Below, piece after piece: positions 1 to 6,458 of a stretch of DNA of 8,871 nt. How positions within the stretch are numbered: position 1 is the stretch's first letter; each line of letters begins with the position of its first letter. Below the pieces are notes generated by a model. It saw nothing but the letters and a program-made list of their open reading frames with translations, did not search any database and was not told where the DNA came from. The stretch spans positions 1 to 8,871 of the forward strand of contig DMLA01000147.1 in the NCBI GenBank assembly GCA_003453555.1, in the 5' to 3' direction. The stretch is from Chloroflexota bacterium (lineage in GTDB: Bacteria > Chloroflexota > Anaerolineae > UBA7937). A program made the position numbers and the translations under genes.

Positions 1-166
1 ACTCCGATTTTTCACCTCTTGCCGATCATCATAGATGGTTATGGTTCTTGGCGGGAAGCCATCATTAGAGCATTGGTGATTGCCAGGAGTTGAACCACCA
101 ACTACGGTAGGGAAGAAAGAACTATGCCCATGGTAGAAAAGGCTATATCTAGTTGAGCATGGGTCG
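1..166. other. Non-coding flank downstream of the PGI/PMI gene
   Basis: No gene can be supported here. Plus frame 1 is open from the left edge to a TGA at 91-93 (30 codons), but it has no recognisable motif and chance would often give this. Every minus-strand ATG runs quickly into a stop. The base composition is visibly more AT-rich than in the flanking genes. The sequence lies just past the stop codon of the leftward operon, so a transcription end is expected here, but I see no stable hairpin followed by a U-tract on the minus strand. Confidence 0.5.
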
Positions 167-1216
167 TTAGGCCTGGGCTAGCCGCTTCTTCAGATAGGCT
201 ATGGTCTCCACTGAGGAGGGGTTCACTCCTCGCAAGGCAGCAAGAAATAGGCTCACATAATCCCCGAAATGGATGGTCGAGAGGGCCTGGGAGAGGAGGC
301 TTCTGCCTTCAGCCTCCGTTGACCAGTGAGCTATCCCATATCGGTCTAGCATCTCCTCGGTCACTTGGAAGCGGAGGATGTTTCTGGGGTGGTAGAGCCT
401 GGAGGTGAGGAGCAAGATCACGCCCTTTTCCGCCAACTCGCCAGGGTAGGGGAAGGCTTCCACAGTATTGTGATGGAGTTCCGGGAGCACCTCGAAGAAG
501 GCGAAACATTTGCCGTTTTCGTTGAACTGGGTCTTCCAGCGGCGAGCCACCGGTGCCAGATGCTGAGCGGCGTAGATGACGGGCAGTTTGCCCCGGAGGA
601 GGAGGGCCAGCCGCTTCGCCGCATTCTGAGAGGTGGGGACCTCTTCTCTCAACTTGCTGCCCAACTCTTTCATCACCTCTATCGCCTCTTCTAGATCTGG
701 CGCGGGATCGGGGACGAAGCCAAGTCTAGTCAATATGCCCAGAAGCATGACTAGGGAAAAGCCGAGAGCAGCTCTGGGCTGAGCAACATACGAGAAGGTG
801 AGGGGGTTCTTCGCCATCTGGGCTAACTCGCCATCGGTGGTGAGGGCTAAAAGTTTGGCCCCTCGGCGCGAGGCCTCCCGGAAGGCGGCAAGTGTCTCCT
901 CGGTATTTCCCGAGTAACTGGAGGCTATGACCAGCGTGTCTTGGCCCACGAAACGGGGGAGATCGTACCTCCGGTTGATGAAGATGGGTACTGGGCATAG
1001 ATCTCTAACCAGGGTACGAACTAAATCCCCCCCTATGGCTGAGCCTCCCATGCCCAAAATGACCACGCTATCCGCCTGAGCATAGTCGGCGGGGATCGGC
1101 TGACTTTCGATAATCTCCCAAGCCTGGCGGCACTGCCAGGGCAACTCGGCGATCCGTTCTCCCATACCTTGGGGGTCGTTTCTTCTCAGGGCACCGACAT
1201 CGTCAAGATCGATCAT
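167..1216 (-). CDS. Bifunctional phosphoglucose/phosphomannose isomerase (SIS family)
   Basis: A cytoplasmic enzyme of 349 residues predicted to interconvert glucose-6-P or mannose-6-P with fructose-6-P, linking glycolysis to mannose and nucleotide-sugar supply. Seen: an N-terminal SIS domain with the phosphate-binding loop GMGGSAIGGD (about 55-64) and the second sugar-phosphate motif SSYSGNTEET (99-108). The C-terminal isomerase half has NENGK (232-236), ELHHN (246-250) and a YLKKRL end (341-346). By analogy with the archaeal PGI/PMI family, E233, H249 and K343 or K344 are the expected catalytic residues. Length is typical of this short family and unlike the roughly 550-residue classical Pgi. 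The ATG at 1216 is preceded by a strong AGGAGGT at 5-nt spacing. It overlaps the end of rsmI by 14 bp, so it is the distal gene of the leftward operon and probably translationally coupled. Whether it prefers glucose or mannose phosphate cannot be read from sequence. Confidence 0.93.
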   Translation of the reverse strand: MIDLDDVGALRRNDPQGMGERIAELPWQCRQAWEIIESQPIPADYAQADSVVILGMGGSAIGGDLVRTLVRDLCPVPIFINRRYDLPRFVGQDTLVIASSYSGNTEETLAAFREASRRGAKLLALTTDGELAQMAKNPLTFSYVAQPRAALGFSLVMLLGILTRLGFVPDPAPDLEEAIEVMKELGSKLREEVPTSQNAAKRLALLLRGKLPVIYAAQHLAPVARRWKTQFNENGKCFAFFEVLPELHHNTVEAFPYPGELAEKGVILLLTSRLYHPRNILRFQVTEEMLDRYGIAHWSTEAEGRSLLSQALSTIHFGDYVSLFLAALRGVNPSSVETIAYLKKRLAQA

Positions 1217-2075
1217 TGGAACCTCCTGGAATCTTTCCCAACTTGACTGGGTTTCCTTTGTTCGCTAGGTCGAGCCAGACCTTATAGACCTCGCTTCGGG
1301 GATGGCCGCTCAGTTCGGCTACCTCTTTCGTCGCCTCTCGGCCGGATACCCCTCCAGCCCGCAGTTCTCTCAACGCCTCCCTGACCTTCTCCTCCTCCCA
1401 GGCTTCCTCCTTCGCCCCGGCGATGACTAGGGTGAACTCGCCCCGAGGGCGCACCTCTTTGAAATGGGCTCGCACGTGAGAGACACTCCCCCGGATAACC
1501 TCCTCATGTAATTTGGTGAGTTCTCGGGTGAGGGCCATCTCTCTATCGCCTAAGACCTCTTCTACATCCTCTAGGCTAGTCAGCAACCGATGGGGCGCTT
1601 CAAAGGCCACGAGGGTTCGTTTTTCCCTGGCCATAGCCCGGAGGAAGCGGCGGCGCTCTTTCCCCCGACGAGGCAAGAAGCCTAAATAGACGAAACTGTC
1701 CGTAGGGAGTCCGGAGACGGCCAGGGCGACGATGGGGGCCGAGGGGCCAGGGATAGGGACTACAGCGACACCGGCGGAGATAGCGGCCCGCACCAGTTCG
1801 TAGCCGGGGTCTGAGATGCCGGGCATGCCGGCCTCGGAGACCAGGGCTACATCTTTCGTTTGCAAGGTATCGAGGATATAGCCTAGTTTGGTTAGTTTGT
1901 TGTGCTCGTAATAACTGATGAGGGGGGTTTCGATCTCGTAGCGGGCCAGGAGCCTTCCGGTACGTCGGGTATCCTCACAAGCGATAAGATCCACCTCCCG
2001 AAGAGTGCGGAGAGCCCTCAAGGTTATATCCTCCAGATTGCCTATCGGTGTGGCCACTAGATAAAGGGTGCCCAT
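1203..2075 (-). CDS. rsmI: 16S rRNA (cytidine1402-2'-O)-methyltransferase RsmI
   Basis: An SAM-dependent methyltransferase of 290 residues that 2'-O-methylates C1402 in the decoding centre of 16S rRNA. Seen in order: the start GTLYLVATPIGNLEDITLRA, diagnostic for the family; ACEDTRRTGRLL (32-43); the SAM-pocket motif VSEAGMPGISDPG (79-91), a mild variant of the common SDAGTPGISDPG; IPGPSAP (108-114); GLPTDSFVYLGFLPRR (122-137); FEAPHRL (158-164); and RELTKLHEE (184-192). The C-terminal part (about 226-270) has the small helical domain that follows the catalytic core in many RsmI proteins. Residues 271-290 are an extra tail encoded over the PGI/PMI ribosome-binding site and start codon. The gene starts 12 bp after the SpoIID gene stop. 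Its AAGGAG lies only 2 nt from the ATG, which is unusually close, so coupling to upstream translation may help initiation. Confidence 0.96.
   Translation of the reverse strand: MGTLYLVATPIGNLEDITLRALRTLREVDLIACEDTRRTGRLLARYEIETPLISYYEHNKLTKLGYILDTLQTKDVALVSEAGMPGISDPGYELVRAAISAGVAVVPIPGPSAPIVALAVSGLPTDSFVYLGFLPRRGKERRRFLRAMAREKRTLVAFEAPHRLLTSLEDVEEVLGDREMALTRELTKLHEEVIRGSVSHVRAHFKEVRPRGEFTLVIAGAKEEAWEEEKVREALRELRAGGVSGREATKEVAELSGHPRSEVYKVWLDLANKGNPVKLGKIPGGSNDRS
1221..1227 (-). promoter_or_regulatory. Shine-Dalgarno site of the PGI/PMI gene, inside rsmI
   Basis: The minus strand reads AGGAGGT with its core 5 nt ahead of the ATG at 1216. This is the best ribosome-binding site in the window, and it lies inside the last codons of rsmI. 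It fixes the PGI/PMI start and suggests that the ribosome finishing rsmI can hand over to the next gene. Confidence 0.85.
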
Positions 2076-2077
2076 TG

Positions 2078-2083
2078 CTCCTT
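2078..2083 (-). promoter_or_regulatory. Unusually close Shine-Dalgarno site of rsmI
   Basis: The minus strand reads AAGGAG, then CA, then the ATG at 2075, leaving only 2 nt of spacing instead of the usual 5-8. The motif lies in the 12-bp gap after the SpoIID stop. No alternative in-frame start fits, because the protein begins with the conserved family N-terminus. Confidence 0.6.
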
Positions 2084-2087
2084 ACCG

Positions 2088-4934
2088 TCACTTAGCGATG
2101 AAAGGGAGATAGAATTTGTTTGACAGGGTGAGAGGGGTAGGTATGGAATCCGCCGATACGTTGCCCGCTCCATCGATGAATTTTATCCGTAGATTTCCTA
2201 GCGTCTCACCCTCAGCGAGTTGCATGGTGATAGCATCTTTGTACGGTTCAGGGTAGGTGACCACCAATACCCGATCCAAGGCCAGATCGGCGACACTGGT
2301 GAAGTAGGTGCGGAACTCCAGCCCCAGGGTTCCTTGATCTGTGTAGTTGAGGTCGACGCCGAACTCTTGATAGACGTTCGACTCTCGGAAATCTATGCCC
2401 CGCAAGCAGAGGAGTCCCAGTTGGCGGAGCACAAACCTGCCTTGGGAGTCAGTAGTGTGGTCTACAGCGTCCAAGATAGCCACCACTTCCGTGGTGTTCA
2501 CGTTGCTAGTCTTGAGCCGGAAGTAGGCTCGATAGGCGTGGCCAGGCGACAACCGAAAGGTATAAGGGCCGTACCAGTAGCCGGGGCTATCCACCCCTGC
2601 TCGGCCCTGCCAGGCATACCCATTGAGGGCGCTCTGGTCGTAGACCTTGACCCCCGAGTTTGCTTCATGGGGGAGATCCTCTCCCTCCCATATCCAGTCG
2701 TGGCTGATAGCCATCTTCTGGAGGCCGCTTCCCCCTTCATCGGAGGCGGAGGAGAAGAGGGCCACCGTCGAGGGGTTGTCGGGGTTCTGATAGGCCCCTA
2801 CGGTGCCGGTGGGAGCCACTCGGTCCAATCCCACGAAGGCTACGCGACTGGAGTCGAGTTGCACGTTGTCCACTCGGTCGATGGCGTTGATGGCGATCTG
2901 GATCGATCCCTCGGTGAGGGGCTGGTTGGGGAGGGAGGAGAGGTCCCAGAGATAGCTCCAACCGTCGCCCCCCTCGGTATCGGTGGCCAGAAGGTGCCAA
3001 TTTATGCCTCCTCCATCATCGTAGCGGGCCCAAAAATCGACCTGCTTCATCCCGCTATTTCCGTCGCTGGCGTTGGCTAGGATGAGCGACCTATTGGTGG
3101 TGAGGTAGAAATCCGACCAGGGGAGGACTACGCTAGCCACGGGGGGTTTAAAGTCGCCTCCCGACTCTGCTGGGGCCTCTACGGTGACATCCGTGTAGTA
3201 GTGGGTCAAGATCTGTTGGTAGTTCCAGCCATGCCAGGAGGCCCAGCGCTGAGCCCCCCATTGGGAGAGCCCCCAGCCGTGCCCGTATCTTGTGTCCCCG
3301 AAGGAGACGGGGTCGTTCACCGCTTTGAGGTAGGGGAAACGGGCTGGGTTGTCAGATCGAGTTCGGGTGGGGTCGCCGTTGTTTGCGCTATACATGGCGA
3401 TGATAGGCGAGTCCAAAGGAGGTGCTCCGTCATCCCAACCGTTGTGCCAGAGGTATTGGCCCCGGGTGGTATCTACGGCTACGTTGACTTCGGGGAAACT
3501 CACGGGGCGGATGCATTGGTCACTCGTCCAATCTGTGACGTCCCACTTGTTGGAGCGGAGGCGATAGTTGTTAAGGATATAGTACCAACCATAGGTGCGG
3601 GCGGCCACGCCTTGGGCTTTGAGTGCCTCGGCCATCCAAGTGTGGGGCATCTCGCAGTTCACCACATATTTCACATAGGTCTCGAAATCGAAGGTGTCGA
3701 TCCGGCCAGCGGGGACGCCGGGGCGGTAGTAGTTGAGGCCGGTGGCATAGACGCGGATGGTGGCCGGAGGGAGGAGATGAAAGGCTGCGGGTAAGCCCAA
3801 GGAGGTTGTGGTGAAGGTCTCTTCGGCTTTGGCGGGGTCGCGCAGAGAGGCGAGGAGGGAGAGCGACCCGCTCTCTGGCAAGGGCTGTGTCGGCTTGGCT
3901 GCCAGGGTCTCAGCCCTTTCCACATCTAGAAGCCATACGTCTCTATCCCGCTGGAAGGCCAGGTATCGCCCATCGGGTGACCAGACGGGGGCGCTCTCTT
4001 CTCTATCGCCAGGGGTCAGGTTGCGTAGCCCCTTGCCATCCGAGCCTATCAGCCAGATGTCGCAGGCCTGCGCCGCCCCACTACCTCTTGGGCAGCGGGA
4101 GAAAGCGATAGTCCCCCCATGGGGAGACCAAGTAGGCTGTCCGAAGTGTTCATTCTCGCTCTCTGCTAGGAGAAGGCGGGCCGAGCCATCCACATCGGTG
4201 ACCCAGAGTTGAGATTGGAGTTGGTCCCCGACAACGATGTAGGCTAGTTGGGTGCCATTGGGGGACCAGGCAGCGGGACCAACTAAGGCCTGGTGGCTTA
4301 GGGTTTTGGGCTTGGTTCCGTTAACCCCCTCCACCCGCAGAGTCAAGCCATCGCTGCTGACCACCCTCTCGCCTGTGGGGGATAGTTGGAAAGGACGTCC
4401 GGCCGTCAGAGTCACAGCCTTCAATTCCTCCCTCCCTTGCCTGTCGGCCAGGACTAACCGTCCCCTCCGGGCGAAGGCCAGGCGTCCATCGGGTAGCCAG
4501 ACAGGGGGGAAGCCCCAGTCGGCGGGGGCGATGGCCTTTGGCTGGGCGCTGTCCAGATCTAGCAGCCACACCTGACCTTTACCCTCCCCCTGGAAGGAGA
4601 GGTAGGCGATCTCTTCCCCATCAGGTGAAAAGACGGGATAGGCAGCGTTCCCGGTTAGTTTGATGGCCGCTTCACCATCGGCACTGAGAAGCCAGAGGTC
4701 GAAAATGGTCTGCCATCCCTCTCCGCTCTTCACCACTTCCCCCGGCCGAGTGACGAGGATCTCACTCCCGTCTGGCGACCAGGCAGCGAAGTAGGAGTGG
4801 CCATCGTCGGTGAGTCTCATCTCGCTCAGCGCCCCTCTCTCCAGAGCCTCAGTGGATGGGGAGACACCCAGCAGGATCAGAAGGAGGAAGCACAAGATGG
4901 CGCCATTTTTGGATGGCCGTTTTTGCCCGTTCAT
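2088..4934 (-). CDS. Secreted seven-bladed propeller + SpoIID/LytB-domain protein with Ig-like and jelly-roll modules
   Basis: An exported, probably surface-located protein of 948 residues. Seen in order: signal peptide (1-31, hydrophobic core AILCFLLLILLGV); a TolB/PD40-type propeller with seven [WFL]xPxG blade motifs at 52, 102, 146, 184, 223, 269 and 318; a SpoIID/LytB domain (about 410-585) with NCEMPHTW, EALKAQGVAARTYGW and GHGWGLSQWGAQ (551-562); an Ig-like domain (about 595-705); a second Ig-like region interrupted by a jelly-roll, carbohydrate-binding-like segment (about 750-895); and the tail KFYLPFIAK. Known for the family: SpoIID is a lytic transglycosylase acting on glycans stripped of stem peptides; LytB relatives activate amidases. 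E428 in the CEMP motif aligns with the SpoIID catalytic Glu. The usual His-containing 'yHS..GG.T' segment reads YSANNGDPT, so the classical zinc-site residues appear absent. An in-frame ATG at 4991 would add 19 residues but lies upstream of the best promoter, so I chose 4934. Lytic activity is inferred; an amidase-modifier role is the alternative. Confidence 0.9.
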   Translation of the reverse strand: MNGQKRPSKNGAILCFLLLILLGVSPSTEALERGALSEMRLTDDGHSYFAAWSPDGSEILVTRPGEVVKSGEGWQTIFDLWLLSADGEAAIKLTGNAAYPVFSPDGEEIAYLSFQGEGKGQVWLLDLDSAQPKAIAPADWGFPPVWLPDGRLAFARRGRLVLADRQGREELKAVTLTAGRPFQLSPTGERVVSSDGLTLRVEGVNGTKPKTLSHQALVGPAAWSPNGTQLAYIVVGDQLQSQLWVTDVDGSARLLLAESENEHFGQPTWSPHGGTIAFSRCPRGSGAAQACDIWLIGSDGKGLRNLTPGDREESAPVWSPDGRYLAFQRDRDVWLLDVERAETLAAKPTQPLPESGSLSLLASLRDPAKAEETFTTTSLGLPAAFHLLPPATIRVYATGLNYYRPGVPAGRIDTFDFETYVKYVVNCEMPHTWMAEALKAQGVAARTYGWYYILNNYRLRSNKWDVTDWTSDQCIRPVSFPEVNVAVDTTRGQYLWHNGWDDGAPPLDSPIIAMYSANNGDPTRTRSDNPARFPYLKAVNDPVSFGDTRYGHGWGLSQWGAQRWASWHGWNYQQILTHYYTDVTVEAPAESGGDFKPPVASVVLPWSDFYLTTNRSLILANASDGNSGMKQVDFWARYDDGGGINWHLLATDTEGGDGWSYLWDLSSLPNQPLTEGSIQIAINAIDRVDNVQLDSSRVAFVGLDRVAPTGTVGAYQNPDNPSTVALFSSASDEGGSGLQKMAISHDWIWEGEDLPHEANSGVKVYDQSALNGYAWQGRAGVDSPGYWYGPYTFRLSPGHAYRAYFRLKTSNVNTTEVVAILDAVDHTTDSQGRFVLRQLGLLCLRGIDFRESNVYQEFGVDLNYTDQGTLGLEFRTYFTSVADLALDRVLVVTYPEPYKDAITMQLAEGETLGNLRIKFIDGAGNVSADSIPTPLTLSNKFYLPFIAK

Positions 4935-4944
4935 TCTTAAGATA

Positions 4945-4973
4945 AGGATATGTCGGGATATTCCTCTTGTCAA
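4945..4973 (-). promoter_or_regulatory. Predicted sigma70-type promoter of the SpoIID-rsmI-PGI/PMI operon
   Basis: On the minus strand a perfect -35 TTGACA (4973-4968) is followed after 17 bp by TATCCT (4950-4945, 4/6 match to the -10). The transcription start would fall near 4938, only 3-4 nt ahead of the ATG at 4934, giving a near-leaderless mRNA. A second TANNNT box, TATCTT (4944-4939), directly follows and is also placed as in leaderless genes. No Shine-Dalgarno motif precedes the ATG, which agrees. Confidence 0.6.
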
Positions 4974-4985
4974 CACGGGTGAAAC

Positions 4986-5013
4986 TTGCATCTCGAGAGA
5001 GCGCGCGTATAAT
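4986..5013 (+). promoter_or_regulatory. Predicted promoter of the LysM-M23 gene
   Basis: A perfect TATAAT -10 box (5008-5013) with a weak TTGCAT -35 (4986-4991, 3/6 match) 16 bp upstream. The start would be near 5020, leaving a leader of about 26 nt that carries the ribosome-binding site. It is back to back with the minus-strand promoter; their -35 boxes are about 12 bp apart, so the polymerases may compete or share a regulator. Confidence 0.55.
4991..4998. repeat. TCTCGAGA palindrome in the divergent promoter region
   Basis: A perfect 8-bp palindrome that starts on the last base of the weak plus-strand -35 box and runs into the spacer before the -10, and lies just upstream of the minus-strand -35. 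An operator role is possible from its position, but eight bases is short and nothing else in the window repeats it in an informative way. Confidence 0.35.
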
Positions 5014-5034
5014 AAAGTCTATCTTTAGAAGGAC

Positions 5035-5040
5035 AGGTGG
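5035..5040 (+). promoter_or_regulatory. Shine-Dalgarno-like site deciding the M23 gene start
   Basis: AGGTGG (one mismatch to AGGAGG) lies 5 nt before the ATG at 5046 and 8 nt before the ATG at 5049. It overlaps the in-frame GTG at 5037, so it cannot serve that codon. This is why I prefer an ATG start over the longer GTG start. Confidence 0.5.
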
Positions 5041-5045
5041 ACAAG

Positions 5046-6443
5046 ATGATGGTAACTAGAGGTCAGAGAGCGTTCCTTTGCCTTCTCGTCATCCTCCTTC
5101 TCTTCTCTGCTCAGCCTCTGGAGGCCGCTCCTGGGGCGGAGGGGATCATCATCCACGTGGTTGAGCGGGGAGAGACCCTCTCGGTCATCGCCTCCCGCTA
5201 CGGAACGACGGTGGATGCCATCGTCCAAGCCAACGGCATCGCCAACCCTAACCTCATATATGTGGGCCAGCGACTCACCATCCCCGCTCAGGGGACGGTC
5301 GCTCCTGAAGAGAGTTACGTTGTGCGACTAGGCGACACTCTCGGCGGCATAGCCCATCGCTTCGGGACGACGGTTTCGGCCATAGCCCAGGCTAATGACA
5401 TCTCTAACCCCTCCCTCATCTATCCCGGTCAACGGCTCATCATCCCCCCTGGTGTCCAGCAGCCATCGGAGTTGCCTACACCGACCCAGGTACACGTTGT
5501 GCGCCCCGGAGAGTATCTCTCTCAGATCGCCCGTCTCTATGGCACCACGGTCTGGGCTCTGGCCGTGGCCAACGATCTGGCTAACCCCTCCCTCATCTAC
5601 CCCGGTCAGCGGCTCGTCATCCCCACTCGGTCGGCAACGCTGCCTTTCCCCATTTCGGCGGTGGAGTTCGTACCACCTCGGGTGGCCCAGGGACATACCC
5701 TTCTCCTCAGAGTGCGGGCCGAAGGGGAGGTGAGTCTGGCGGGGAGCATAGATGGCCAGAGCCTCACCTTTACAGGGGCGGGAGGGGAGTATTGGGCTTT
5801 GGCTGGATTTCCACCTTGGAGTGAGCCAGGAGCACACCCTTGGTCTATAGTGGCTACCGACAATCAGGGTAGGAGCGTGGAAGCCTCAGGTTATGTGCTG
5901 GTAACGGCAGCTGAGTTCCCCATTCAATATATAGACCTGCCTCCTGAGCGAGAAGGGCTCTTAGACCCGGAACTGGTGCAAGCGGAATGGGCACGGGTGA
6001 AGGCTCTCTTCGTTCAGGTGACCCCCTCCAAATTGTGGCGAGGGCGGTCTCTTGTGCCCGTCGAGGGAGAGGTCTCCTCCGTCTTCGGTACCCGCCGCTC
6101 CTATGAAGGTGGCCCGGTGGCCAGTTACCACATGGGTGTGGACTACGCCGCTCCAGAGGGCGCTCCCGTGGTGGCCGCCAACTCCGGCCGTATCGCCTTG
6201 GCCGAAGAGTTGACCGTGCGAGGAGGGACGGTGATCATCGATCATGGCCTGGGGGTCCATAGCGGCTATTTCCACCTTTCGGGGATAGCGGTGGTCCCAG
6301 GGCAGGAGGTAGAAAGAGGCACCTTGATAGGGTATGTGGGCTCCACCGGGCTAGCCACGGGGGCTCACCTCCATTGGGAGATGCGGATCGGGGAGATAGG
6401 AGTGGATCCCACGGAGTGGACGGCAAGGGCCATACCGGAGTAG
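5046..6443 (+). CDS. Secreted triple-LysM M23 (LytM-type) zinc endopeptidase
   Basis: A predicted exported peptidoglycan endopeptidase of 465 residues that cuts peptide stems or cross-bridges outside the membrane. Seen in order: signal peptide (1-28, core FLCLLVILLLF, likely cut after LEA); three LysM glycan-binding repeats at about 37-80, 91-134 and 150-193, each ending in an IYxGQRLxIP-type motif; an Ig-like or linker domain (about 205-287); a Glu/Arg-rich helix (about 302-325); and an M23 domain (about 340-459). The zinc set is complete: HMGVD (H362, D366) and HLHWE (H443), with H410 in YFHLS and H441 as the other conserved histidines, so the enzyme should be active. An in-frame GTG at 5037 would add three residues but has a poor ribosome-binding site. 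LysM2 and LysM3 share a nearly identical 44-bp stretch. The gene is divergent from the SpoIID gene and 50 bp ahead of the related L,D-transpeptidase gene, with no clear terminator between them. Confidence 0.93.
   Translation: MMVTRGQRAFLCLLVILLLFSAQPLEAAPGAEGIIIHVVERGETLSVIASRYGTTVDAIVQANGIANPNLIYVGQRLTIPAQGTVAPEESYVVRLGDTLGGIAHRFGTTVSAIAQANDISNPSLIYPGQRLIIPPGVQQPSELPTPTQVHVVRPGEYLSQIARLYGTTVWALAVANDLANPSLIYPGQRLVIPTRSATLPFPISAVEFVPPRVAQGHTLLLRVRAEGEVSLAGSIDGQSLTFTGAGGEYWALAGFPPWSEPGAHPWSIVATDNQGRSVEASGYVLVTAAEFPIQYIDLPPEREGLLDPELVQAEWARVKALFVQVTPSKLWRGRSLVPVEGEVSSVFGTRRSYEGGPVASYHMGVDYAAPEGAPVVAANSGRIALAEELTVRGGTVIIDHGLGVHSGYFHLSGIAVVPGQEVERGTLIGYVGSTGLATGAHLHWEMRIGEIGVDPTEWTARAIPE
5404..5447 (+). 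repeat. LysM DNA repeat, copy 1 (end of LysM2)
   Basis: This 44-bp stretch encodes the SNPSLIYPGQRLIIP end of LysM2. It differs from the copy at 5581-5624 at only three positions by eye, all at the third base of a codon. That is far closer than the flanking parts of the two LysM repeats, suggesting recent duplication or gene conversion inside the gene. Confidence 0.8.
5581..5624 (+). repeat. LysM DNA repeat, copy 2 (end of LysM3)
   Basis: Partner of the 44-bp stretch at 5404-5447, lying 177 bp (59 codons) downstream in the same frame. It encodes ANPSLIYPGQRLVIP. Only three substitutions separate the copies by eye count. Confidence 0.8.
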
Positions 6444-6458
6444 GGGACTAATTTCCTA

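Noticed and set aside
1..93. Plus-strand frame open from the left edge for 30 codons.
   Set aside because: Chance gives such a run often when six frames are considered; no family motif is recognisable and the region is AT-richer than the coding parts.
70..115. Minus-strand GGTTCAACTCC ... CACCA looked like a tRNA T-arm and CCA end.
   Set aside because: The T-stem does not pair, no matching acceptor strand (GATTGCC) occurs at the right distance, and no proper D or anticodon arm can be drawn.
127..163. Inverted repeat CCCATG / CATGGG as a terminator for the leftward operon.
   Set aside because: Six-bp arms with a 25-nt loop and no following U-tract on the minus strand; it does not meet the pattern of an intrinsic terminator.
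2220..3080. 286-codon plus-strand frame opposite the SpoIID gene.
   Set aside because: Its protein is rich in Gly, Val and His with no domain signal, and the minus strand carries a clear multi-domain secreted protein over the same bases.
3201..3794. 197-codon plus-strand frame opposite the SpoIID domain.
   Set aside because: Antisense shadow of the conserved SpoIID region, which is strongly supported on the other strand.
4935..4991. 19-residue N-terminal extension of the SpoIID protein from the ATG at 4991.
   Set aside because: It places charged residues ahead of a normal signal peptide and starts upstream of the best promoter, whose start point falls just before the ATG at 4934.
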